A stretch of DNA of 64,000 nucleotides from Proales similis (lineage: Eukaryota; Rotifera; Eurotatoria; Ploima; Proalidae). Below the pieces are notes generated by a model. The model did no database searches, was not told the origin of the DNA, and was given only the letters and a program-made list of their open reading frames with translations. How positions within the stretch are numbered: the stretch's first letter is position 1; each line of letters starts with the position of its first letter. The stretch is taken from NCBI GenBank assembly GCA_019059635.1, contig JAGVRJ010000012.1:1116001-1180000 (forward strand). The letters run 5' to 3'. Position numbers and translations under genes: made by a program. Shown piece after piece: positions 32,224 to 43,454 of the stretch.

Positions 32224-32395
32224 TGACGTCGGTCTAGAGCGCCAACAGCTGAGCGCGCCGCATATATTATGAATTCGCCCTTTGATTGGCGTCTCGAAGG
32301 GACCAATCGGCTGCTCGGGACAGGGCGCCGATCGACGGTGGCAAATTATGTTCGGCCTGTCAGCTGATCGTGGCTTGACCTCAATCAGCTGATCG
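32224..32395 (-). promoter_or_regulatory. Candidate sestrin promoter-proximal region
   Basis: About 0.5-0.7 kb upstream of the sestrin ATG is a GC-richer patch. It has TGACGTC (32224-32230, CRE/ATF-like), CCAAT-box cores on both strands (about 32285-32310) and three CAGCTG E-boxes. Two of these lie in an exact 10-bp repeat CAGCTGATCG (32361-32370 and 32386-32395). A GTAAACA FOXO-type core lies near 32714. ATF4 and FOXO are known activators of sestrins in other animals. Binding here is inference. Confidence 0.3.
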
Positions 32396-35300
32396 ATGCT
32401 CACCGACACGTTCTGCGCTCCCGTTCGGTTTAGCCAGCGTCTAGGCGTCTTTCTAAAGCTCTCTCTCGCTCTTTGCCTGCTTCTCTCCACCCTCTCTTTC
32501 GCTCTCTCTCTCTCAGCCATCTGCAAATTTCTTGGCTTGTCTGGCGTACAGTTGGCCCTTAGACTTTAATAAATAGACTGGAGGCAGGAGGAGGCGGTGC
32601 ACCATCAGACAAACACACACACAAATGCACACTTTGGTTGAGCGGTCGGTATGCTCGTCTGTGTGTGTCTCTTGCGCAATGCTTCGTTTGATTTTAAGTG
32701 TGACAAGCAAATAAGTAAACATTCCTTCACGCGGACCTGTAGTGTCCGATGAAAGAATGCGCCCATCATGTTATTTAGTAGCTTCGCTTGCCGCCAGTGT
32801 CTCCTCCTCGTCCTCCTCCCTCTCTGTGCGAAGCGTCGAGGAGAGGGAATATAATTAGTGTGAAAGCGCGGCATGGGTTCTGCAAAAATCGCATATAAAA
32901 CAGAAAAGAGGCCGATGAAGGGGCGAATAAATGGCTTTAAATAATTACGGCTGGTTAATTTAGCTCGGCTGCGGCTGGTGTTACTTCCCCAGTCGTCTGT
33001 GTGTTAGAGCGGCGCGGTAAACGCGACTGACGCTTGGTGCCACTATGGTTGGAGTCAATTATGCTAATTTGAAGAGGCAAGAAGAAAGCGGACTGCAACT
33101 CCTCTCTTATCATCTTCATCATCATCGACGAGTTTGCTCGGCCAGGGCGGATGCTCGTCGAAGCAGCGATGCACGGGCACACGCTTGAAAGTGAATAATT
33201 CTTGGTCGATTAATAGAAATATTTGAGGAAAAAGAATTATTGATCGAGGCCATAAGTAGGACGCGTCTAATGCCACTCGGCACGCTCAATTGGCTGCTTC
33301 ACACTTGGCTGAATGTTGCATTCATGAGCTCAGCCATGCGAGCATTTTCATTCATTTGACAATATATTCCCTTTTCTAAGCGCCAGCCAGTCATACATAC
33401 GAATGCATGGTCGCTCACGCGCTCACATTCACCAAACGCACATAAATCCACTTCATCCAGGCCACTCAGCCGTTTATACCATGCAGCTGGGCTAATCGGC
33501 TTAATTGAGAGATGGCCGCCTCCGGCATGCCATCAACATTCAGCAGACGGCCGTGCAGACGACAGTTATTCCGGCGCTCTGTCCAAGGCATTAGGCGCGG
33601 AGAATCGGCTGATCGCTGCTAGGCCCAAAATGCGATTAGAGTCCAATTGAGATAGACAAAACAATATGTGCTTTGTCGGTCCCAACCATAGAGATAAGAC
33701 ACCACACAATCGTCTTCGAACGTCATGATTGAAAACTTGAAACGTGCACTTGAGATTAGAAAGGCTCAGCATGCACGGAGCAGAGAGGAAAACGCAAAGC
33801 AAAGTGAAGCATAGAAACTGGCCGAAACTGGTGAGTGAGTGAGCGAACGTTCGAGTGGGGGCGAGCGAGCGACCAAAATAGGCATAGCGCTCAGCCTAGA
33901 CTGAGTCATTTGATCAGAACAAGCGTGCCCGTTTATATTCGCCCAAGCCTATTTTGCTTTCGTTCAGAGGCACGCGGACCGGATTGTGGCCGTTCACTGC
34001 AAGTTATTATTATTAGATTCGGTTAGGGGCGCTCGAGCACACACCATACACACACACACAAACACATAAGCAGACCTGAGCGAGTCCGTACGAAGCCCTG
34101 TGTGTTGTCGTCGGCTCAGTTACGTTCCGAATATTTGTCGCGTCTATTGTCTATTCGGGCGGGCCGTTCTTCCAAATACGTGTTCTTTAATTATGACGAA
34201 TAGATTAGGGTCGGTGCAGAAATGTTACACAAATAAAGGAGAATGAATGGAGAAAAGAGCCAAAACTTGACAAACGTGCACGAGCCCGGTCGGCTCGGGC
34301 GTCTTAAATAGAAAGCTTATGCGTCTCTATGTTTTGTCTACGCTTTAGCTCTTTATCAATCAAATTTACATTCGAATAAAGAATGCTGGCTACGCCTTCG
34401 AGCAGCAACCAGCATCATCGCCTAGATCGTCTCAAGAGCTTCAAGAGAATGAGAGAGAGAGAGAGGGCGCATTTCACGAGGCAGCAAATTCAAGTAGTAG
34501 TATTAGGAGCAGCAATGGCGACCAGGCGGCAGGTTGCCTCGGCTCACGGCCATTTTAAGCTGCGCAAGAGAGCTAGGCTGCGCTCATTGTTTGTGCACCA
34601 TAACGCGAAGAGAAAACAAGACGAGAGCTGGATGCGGGGCAATATGCGAGAAAAATAAAAGAGAAAATCAAAACGATAAGGCCATTTGCTGGGTGAAAGC
34701 GAGAGCACACGCACACACACACACACAGTGTTTTCTTAAGTCTGCTCTATTTGTAAATATTGATCGCTTCCAATTTAAAGCCAGAGGAGCTGAAACGCGA
34801 TAGAAAAGGATGCCCGAATAGTCGGAAGCCGTGTCGGCGCGGGCCTCGAGGCGTCCGCTCAAACTGAACGTATGTTTGAAATCATATGCGTTCAGCGCTT
34901 GCTCCAGATTCTCTGCACTCCGCTCCTCATTGGGTGCACTCGACTATTTGCCCATATCATGTTTCGAGACCGTATCTGCTACTACTGCGGTTGTCGACAC
35001 GGCCACGGTCTAAATTAAAAAAAAAAAAAGAAGAGAAGAATAAATATATAAATATAAAATTAGAGGAAAAAGGGCGCTCGAGTTCAATTTAAAAGGCAGG
35101 CGCGAGTGAAATCAAATATGCATGAAAAAGTCAATGCGGACGAGGGAGCGGAGAGTGGCGCTTGTCAGAAGTCGGCGTTTTGTTGAAGAGTTAGACGTGA
35201 GCGTGAGCAAAGAGACAAACAGAAACGAGCGAGCAGATGAAGAGTTGAAAGCACGCCTTCTATCGGGCCGTGATTGTCCGACTCGGTTGATATTTAATCT

Positions 35301-36312
35301 TTTAAATAGCGAGTTCGCATACCGACATGCGCCACTTGCGTTATCTAAATGCGAGCCGCAAGCAGTTATGGGCGTCATTCATTGACGATGCGGCGGTGCA
35401 CGCAAACAAAAACGCACTTGAATTAGACGATTGAGACTCTTTGCACCCAATCTGAGCCATTCAAAACAACCAAATAAAATAGCCAAAAAGAGCCGAGTAT
35501 GCATTAAAATTCGACGCAAATATGTTCTCCGTATTCGCTCATTGAACGTTATCACACGAGGCCCGAGAGACAATCGGCTTCTACTTTTTTTTTCTTCATT
35601 TATATATACACACACACGCTCGAATTGTGTATTTTCAAACAGTTGTTGGCCAACTCGAGGAAAGGCGTTGTTTGCTCGGTGAGCCAGGCAAACTTGCCAA
35701 CGCATACCGCAATTGGAAACAATCAGCCATAAATAATTTCAAATCTAAATAGTTGTGAATGAGATTGCGCGAATATGAAGGCGAATTTCAGGCCTAGAAA
35801 CAAATTTCGTTTTAAGTGCACAAAGTTCGATTTCAAGCTTAAAAGAATATACAAGGCAAAGAGAAACTGAAGAAGCCAACTGATTCGCATATAATTTCCA
35901 GGGCAAAGCCAGTAGTTGAGCTTTAACGGCCGATAGCGCCTCAGGTAGAAGAAAAAGGTTAACGAGCGAGCGATTCGAAATTACGTAATCAAAGACATGA
36001 GCGATTTTATCTTTGTCGAACTGTCATCATTACAGGCAGACAGGCAGCAGCTGTGCCAACACCAGTCGTAGAGCAGCCACAGCTTCGGCTGCAATAGAGC
36101 GATCACTGACTCAACTAGGTGGCAAGCAATTTGCCTCGACACTCCAAACCAAATAAAATAGAGCTCGCGTTTGCACAGTGAGAAAAGATTGATAGGCGAG
36201 CTCGTGTGTGCACCCTTGCTCCGACGTAATTAACCTTTTGCTCGGGCAGGCCCGTTAGTGTGATCAAATTGGTGTCGAATTGTTTTTCACGGCCTTTTCT
36301 CTCGCTCCCTCG

Positions 36313-36315
<3 letters not shown>

Positions 36316-36342
<27 letters not shown>
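36316..36342. repeat. (CT)n microsatellite
   Basis: Perfect CT dinucleotide run of about 13 units, followed by a short CTCACTGG duplication. Confidence 0.9.
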
Positions 36343-36347
<5 letters not shown>

Positions 36348-39300
36348 GCTCTCACTGGCTCTCTCACCCTTGCTCGCAATCAAGATTCATGTCTCTCTGG
36401 CGGCTTTGCTTTTGTTAAATTTCGAGCGTCTAAATCTTCATAATATGTTTATCTTTCCATAATTCAAGCCACCACACTACCACCAAAGCGCCACACTTTG
36501 GCTCTCGCTGCTATTACATCACTTTCGAAAATAGTCTAAAAAACAGTGAGCAAATAGGACGCAGAGAGCGAAAAGACGAGAAATAAAAAAGTATGCGACG
36601 CGCTCTCCGTCTTGTAAGTGTCAGGCTAAAACGAATATGCAAATATTTGAGCTGAGCTTTGTATTCTCGACGCTTTATAAATAGAGCAAAAAGAAGGCCG
36701 AGTTAAGATGTGCTAGAAAATAAAACAACAAGTAGAAAGGTCAGAAAACGAGCATCGCTCGTGTGGACGTCGTTTCTCTTGAGCAAAATCTCAATCGCTC
36801 GCCTGAGCAAATTTAACTTGAATTGCGAGGAGGTCTGTGCCTCTCTGCGAATCGCTTCTATCTCTCGGCGCGTTTGGCATTGCTGCTTTTGCTTGATAAA
36901 TCGCAGCCAAACTGCACCCATTCAAGGCTTGCTTGTCGACAATCGCGTTTATCTCGTCAGCTGTTTGAACCGAGAGTTTGAGTTTGGCAAGTACGGCTTC
37001 AGTACTAGCCTGGCAGCTCATCGAATAAGGGCAGCAAGTTTTGGGACAATTGAAACTGAATTTGTACGCCTCTTTTTCTCATCTCTTGTTTCTCATGCAT
37101 CAGCATGATTAACGTCCGTCCGAACTAGGCGAAAGAAGGCCCAGGCCAAATAAAGCACAAGTCATGTTCGCTTAGAAAGAAATGATCGAATTCGACTGAA
37201 CCATTGCTATTTAAGCAGCAGAGACGCACAGCAGCAGAGCCAGAACCGGAGGCGAAAGCGTCAATTACAGTCAGCCAATTAGAGAGATTGCAGCAAACAA
37301 TAGATTTGACGCGTATTTGCCCAAATCTGAGCATAAGACTGCGTTTCTAAAAGAGGCCCTCTTTTCCTTCATAGCAGAAAATAGAAGAGGCACTTGAGGC
37401 TCAGATCGCAAGTAATTATTATAATCAGAATAATAAAGTAACAATAATCATAGAACGAACGCTTCCTGCTCGAGTCGAGAAGATGGCAGGCAACGAGAAA
37501 GAGAGTGAGACCAGGAGATACAGACAAGGCTTAAGTAGCTTGTTTGCCTGGCGACATTTCACTCATTATTCTACACGACCGCTAACAGAGCGAGCGCGCA
37601 CAAGCTGAGCAGCCAGGTCTAGTTGGCTTTTCTTTTACTTTTATTTAACGAACCCTGCTAGCCGAGAACTAGAAGGTGTGTGTGTGTGTTTGTGCGATTA
37701 CTCGCCTGCGTTCACCTTCAATTTGATTTGAAAATAGAGAATGAAAGAATAAAAGACAGAGAGAGAGAGAGAGAGAAAGAGCGAAGGAGTTGAGAAAGCA
37801 GGCGCAGTGCAGTCGAATGAAAAGAATTCTTTCAGAAACTTAAATTGACACAAATTCAAATCTCATTAGAGATGCAAGCTTGGCATTCGGCTCCCAAGAG
37901 AGCAGGCTTCAAGCAAAATGCAAAACAAAAAAGAGTAAAAGGACACACAGAGCTTAAGCTCGCAGTTAAGCCGAGTCCGTAGTGCATGCGAGCACGGTAA
38001 TGACGAGTAGGATGACGATGATGATGATGATCAAGATCGCAGTCACTCATTGTTTTCTCATCGGCTTTGCTTTTGTTGATATTTGGCAAGTGCCCCCAGA
38101 AGGGCGCGTCTGGTCTCATTTTAACAAAGCGCAGCAACAACAAAAAACGCTCTGCGCTAGCAAATCAGTTCTAGTGTCCGCAAAATCCGATCAATGAATT
38201 TAAATATTCGTCTTTCTCAATCCAGACTTGATCTGAATGTAGATGATCGGCTCGATGGCGGCAAAGTTGACTCGGGCCAACTGCAAATCATGTGCCGAGT
38301 TGGCCAATCTCATTCAAAGGTCTCGATGATTATATATATATAATAACCAGAAAAAAAAGCAAACAACAAGCCAAGCCAGTGCCGACAATGAAATACAAAA
38401 AAAAAGAAGAAAAACAAAAGGGAGAAGGGTGGAATAGAAGAAAAATAAATGAACGATGCGCTCAGAGCAAGGGATTTGGCAGGCAAGGAATAATTCGCTT
38501 AATTTGAATAGTGATTAGTGAGGTTAATGACTGTGGTCGAAACCTGCGGCCCCATCGACACCAAGCCAACAGCCAATCGATCACCGCATTAGTACAGCAT
38601 GCAGAGCATCTAAACACAGCGAAGCGATAGGCTCAGCCATCGATCGACTAGCCCACACAGTCCGAGTAGAGTCGATCAACACGGCTGGCCAAAGACAAGT
38701 GAATAAGAAAACAGCGTGAGACCGAGCTCAGCTCCGAAGCATTTGGCACCAAGTTTAAAAGCGCCCCTCTTAAAAGTGTTTTTCTCCCCGCTCTCGTCGT
38801 AGCCTTCTTATTCATGTTTTAATTGCCGCTTACGGTAGCTTAATCGGAACATATGCCACCTGAAGCATAATTTAATGACCCAAAATAACACCGACACAAG
38901 TAAACCAAACCTGAACTGCTTGCTTGTTCTTTTTCCAAAGGGCTTTTGTACTCTCTGAACTGATCGTTCGGCTCCAAGACTCTAAACACAATTAAGACTC
39001 CAACAGTCAAAAAAATAAAAGAATTTTCCACAAGTTCACTCCGTTCTGCTTTGACTCTGTGAACTGCATTGGAAAATATTGAACATAAAATTCCGATTTC
39101 TGCGTTTCTCTCTCAGAGCAGCTCAGCAACATCTGACTGTGTGTGTGAGAGAGAGAGAGAAAGAGAGGAAAAGAGAGAAATGAAAGAAAGTCGAGGCTCG
39201 CGCCGCAGTTTTATGACACATGAGTCGATTGTTAAGCGTCAATCAGCTTGCAGAGAACGCTCTCAGAAAAAGTAGTCTTTAAGTGCAAACGCATCGATTT

Positions 39301-39609
39301 GGAGTTGGCAGGCTTTAGAATTATGCAATTTGCAAATTGAGCGTAAGAGTACATTTGAAATAAAATCAGCTCGCGGCCTAGAATGCTGCTCAAATGAGAT
39401 GAGAATGAGAAATGAGATGCATATGCGTAGCAGATGATCTAGAAGTCGATTCGCGGCCGACTCGACCGAGCATAACAGTTCATTTGAAGTTTTGTAGCGA
39501 AAAATAAAACGAACCAGGGAGCGTTTGAATTGATTATGGAGGACGAGAGAGGGCACCGCCCATATTTATAGTCCTCCCTCCGCGCTCTCTCTCTCTCTCT
39601 CTCTGTGAG

Positions 39610-39789
39610 TCAGTCAAGCTCGAATCGAATGACCATAGTAATGGTGAGGATGATGTAGATGATCGTGTTGGCCATGAAGGGATCGCATGGGCGGGCCAAT
39701 AAGGGATGCATGACCAGACTGACATGGCGGTCAGACTCGCTTGTCCGCTTGTCGGTAGTCTGACTGGTGCACTTACGAGCTGACGCCAT
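39610..39789 (-). CDS. Candidate 59-residue single-pass membrane micropeptide
   Basis: Open frame from an ATG at 39789 (context GAAATGG, favourable Kozak; in-frame TAG two codons upstream) to TGA at 39610-39612. The N-terminal 37 residues are polar and basic (MASARKCTSQTTDKRTSESD at the start). A hydrophobic segment ANTIIYIILTITMVI (40-54) follows, then RFELD. Codon choice in the hydrophobic part (ATC, ATC, TAC, CTC, ACC, GTC) resembles the real genes here. The arrangement is that of a small tail-anchored or type III membrane peptide. I do not recognise a family. A 59-codon ORF can arise by chance, so this is a candidate only. A CT tract follows at 39585-39604. Confidence 0.35.
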   Translation of the reverse strand: MASARKCTSQTTDKRTSESDRHVSLVMHPLLARPCDPFMANTIIYIILTITMVIRFELD

Positions 39790-41629
39790 TTCCTAGACAA
39801 TACGGGCACCAAACAGCTACTGAATTCAATACGAGTTCAGTGAGTACACACACACACACACACACGGCCGAGCAAAGAAACACCGAGTAAAGGCTGGCGT
39901 GCTGTTTACTTTAAGAATCAGCCGGTCTTAATGTGGGAACATGCATTCAGTTCGTGTTTGTTTCTTCGATGCAAACTGTTTTTATAATCAACACAACGCC
40001 AGTCTCTCTCTCTCTCTACCCGCATTACTTTGCTTTGTGAGCTTTGTTTGCATGTAAATATACAGGCTCTAGTGGGACGATAAAGCTAAAGCCCTTGGTC
40101 TGTATGTGTGTGTGTGTATCCGTCGGAAGCCAAATCAGCAGTTGATCGACGCAAACACACAGACTCACCAAGCAAACCATATCGGCCTTCGAATCAAGCC
40201 CGAGATGGCATTAAATTAATTAGCGAAATGCCTCTCACTTGGTCGATGGCTAAAGCCACCAAAAAAAAACAACAAATGTAAACAAATTTGAGTTGAAAGC
40301 GAAACGGCTTCGCAATTTGCTTCGGAGCTAAATTGGCCGCTCGTCCCCTCTCTGTCCATAATTTTAATTGACTTGAGCCGAGTGCTTAATTTCGACGAGC
40401 ACACAAGTGCGCTTTATCATCGATGGGCTATTTTATCACACACTGAGGAGAAGGGGACCAATGCATCACATGTCCCCTCTGGCCCGTTACGAGGCGGTTT
40501 AATTACTCTCACTGCACGTACTTGGGCTCAACAACGCTGCCCGTGTTGCTTTTGTTGTTTTAGTTCTTATCAAGAATCAATACGAGTTTGAAGTCGCCTT
40601 ATCGAATTAATTAATTAAATCTTATCGTTCTAATGGAAAAGCGATTTCCGAAATGACCCAAAGCTCTTGAGCAAACAGTGCAGAGTGAGAGAGAGTGAGA
40701 GTAGAAAGAGAGCAGAAAGAGAAAACGGCCAGACAGGCGAAGAAAGAACGATTATCCAGGTCGAACTCAAAGCGAAGAGCAGATTGAAGCCGCCACTCTA
40801 GTCGGAACCTGCTTGCCGGCTCACAAATAAATCTGATCGATTGAAGCAAAATTCAAATACCGTGTCCTTGAGACCGAGGCCAGCTCATTTGGCTCGCTCT
40901 CGACGGAATAGGAGCACTGCTGGCTGCATGCAGACGCTGTTTAGCTGAGTGCTGCAGCGTTCTCCCCTGCTGCTGTTCGATTGAACCGATCTGGCGTCGA
41001 GTCTAATCCAGTTTTCAACTTTGTGTCTAATTTTCCATTTTGCAAGCAAGAGCCTACGGCCAGATATTGAGAGAGAGAGAGAGGATTTCGAGAAGATGGC
41101 CTAATGCAGACCAGACCTGATGCTTTAGAAAAATTAGCGTCGTGTTAAGCAAACACCCAGAAAAGCAAGAGCTTCTTAGTTCACAAGTCAATTTGATTGA
41201 TTTCTGATAGATAAGACGCTGCTGGGTCTAAATTAAGTTTGAAGCAAGCTATGCAGAGAAGCCTCGCACACACCAGCCAAACAAACAGGTCGCACAAACA
41301 TACCCACGCTGGGTACAATCAATCATTAGGGCAAACACTGCTCGACGGTCGAGAGATTGAGGCAAGGCGAGCAGAAGCGCCAAGGCGGAGGAAGGCGCTA
41401 AGCTGATCAATAGGGCCGGTGAAATGATCAAGCAGCTACTGAGATTATGAAAGTGGAGCGAGAGTGGCAACAAAATAACAAAATGAGATTCAATTTTCTC
41501 TCGATCTGATTGATACACACAACTCGGCGAGAGTGAGAGTAAACTAAAGCTAGGGCGGACTTGATTTTCATCAGACATGCAACTCTAATCGATCGGTTTA
41601 TAAACGCGTTTGGTTCAAAAGAACGAGGG

Positions 41630-41633
<4 letters not shown>

Positions 41634-41682
<49 letters not shown>
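41634..41682. repeat. (GA)24 microsatellite
   Basis: The longest perfect dinucleotide run in the window, about 49 bases of GA, in the gene-poor region. Confidence 0.95.
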
Positions 41683-41687
<5 letters not shown>

Positions 41688-43412
41688 TGAAGAAGGCGTC
41701 AGAAATCTACTAACCAAACGCAAGCGTGCCGAGCGGATGCACTCGTAGCAGGTCGAGAGGAAACGAGCAAGCGTCGAACATTAAACAGTCAGTGCAGGAA
41801 CCAAAGCACTGCAACAGTTTCTGAATCGCATGAGTGCTTTAACGAGAAAAAAAAGAAGAAGAAAGCGAACCGCTCGCTTCATTTCCAGATTCTAATGAGT
41901 CAAATCAGAGCAGTGAATGCAGATGATAATGCCCTCTGGTTTCGATCGCGTTCTCCTCGATCTATTGGAAGTAATCGAATGGATGCAATTTCCTTCTGCC
42001 CTTCTCATTCCATCCAGCTACATTGTGCGCAATCTGAAATTTTGCTAGAGCCAGCGGTGGGCTTATGCGATTTTAACAAATTACTGTTCACGCAACCGCC
42101 CGACATGGTTTCAAGGGAGCGCTCAGTAAAAATGTGCTCGATCTAGGTAGAGTAAATCGCTCGTATTAATGATTTCCCCGGTGTATTGCGCCAATCTGCA
42201 TCATCGTCAAATATTTAGAACACACATCAACGAGCTAAAAGCCAGAATGGAAAATAAGAAACCAATTGAGTTGGCAGTCAAAGAGCGAAATCACTCAAGG
42301 CAGGCAGAACGCGCCGCCGATCGATATATAGTTCGCTCCTGGTTGAAGAGGCCGGTCCAAACCTCCGGGTTCCGTCCGTCTGGTCTTGAATTTCGCTTAT
42401 GCTCATAGTGAAAGCCAGTTTGACAACAATATTAAAAAAAACGCCTTTCAATAACGCAGATGAAATGAAACAATAAGAATCAATAGCAGTGTGGCAGCAA
42501 ACGAAATGAAGCGTTCAAACAAGAAGAAAGTGAGAGTGCTTAATTGAAATCAAGTCGAGTGAAAGCAAAGGGCTGGATTCGCTTGCTTGCTGTTTGCATG
42601 AAATGGAAGGGGCAGAAGAAAGTGACGACGATTAATAAACGACGACGACGACGAATATTGAAATGAATGTAAAGGAACAGAGGCAACAGGTGCGATCGAG
42701 GGCGTGTTTGCCAGAGTGTTAGAGATTGTGGCTCACGACAAACGAGACCAGCTCGGTCAAATCGGTTTATTGTGTTTGAGGAGAGGGCGCGTTTCAATAA
42801 ATTTTTATTAGCCAGACGAGTATATTTATTTGAAGAGTAGCTATGAATAGCCTGCCTGATCAATGGACGCGCTCGATCGGATCCTTTCTATCCCTTTCTT
42901 TCTCTCTTTCTCCCGCTCGGTGTCTATCGCTCTCACTCGTTTGGCCCTCGCTCTCTCTCTCTCTCTTCGTTTCTATTTTCCAATAAAACAAACCTGCGCC
43001 GCCGAGGTGCTATTATATTATTAATAATGTTTTTGTTATTCACCGCTTGTTTGGTTTCTCTCGCCTTCGATGTTGCCTCCCTCCTCTTCGCTGATTCTCT
43101 TTACTCTATCGGGCGTATGAAACACGAATTGATCCTTCTCAATGCAGCGTCAAGACCTAGCGAGTCACATATGCTCATAAATTAATGTGCTCGAGATTTT
43201 AATCGAATTAATCCGCGCCGCCCGGTCTGAGGTGTACTGAATGCAATCAAATTAATGATGATCAAGCCCCAGATAAGATTCTCAGAGGACTCAGGCGGCG
43301 CTTGGACAAACATGCGAACGAGCTGCCTTGATTGGGTTGGCTGATTTTATTCTGAATGTGACACACGCGCGCTGGCATGTGTCTATGTACGCGGGCTTTC
43401 TTGATTAAAATG

Positions 43413-43418
43413 TTTATT
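43413..43418 (-). other. Polyadenylation signal, proprotein convertase
   Basis: Minus-strand AATAAA (TTTATT on plus) 36 bases after the convertase stop. This supports the view that the gene really ends here, without a Cys-rich or membrane-anchoring exon. Confidence 0.5.
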
Positions 43419-43454
43419 CATCTTGTTTGAATGTCTCTCTGAGATTTTAGTGTC

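Larger units (their letters stand above)
31724..43454. other. 11.7-kb gene-poor region
   Basis: Apart from the 59-codon ORF at 39610-39789, I find no coding signal. The region is A/T-rich with many TAATTA-like cores, GA/CT tracts (36316-36342, 41634-41682 and others), GAC runs (about 32098-32117 and 42641-42656), a GAT run (about 38015-38030) and CA runs. A 220-codon minus ORF at 31864-32526 has no domain and overlaps promoter-like sequence. No tRNA B box, snRNA or known microRNA seed was noticed. It probably contains the long-range regulatory DNA or 5' exons of sestrin, or non-coding transcripts. Confidence 0.45.

Noticed and set aside
31864-32526. 220-codon minus-strand ORF upstream of sestrin
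   Set aside because: Arg/Ser-rich product without any domain, overlapping promoter-like sequence and CT tracts, with no splice link to sestrin needed.
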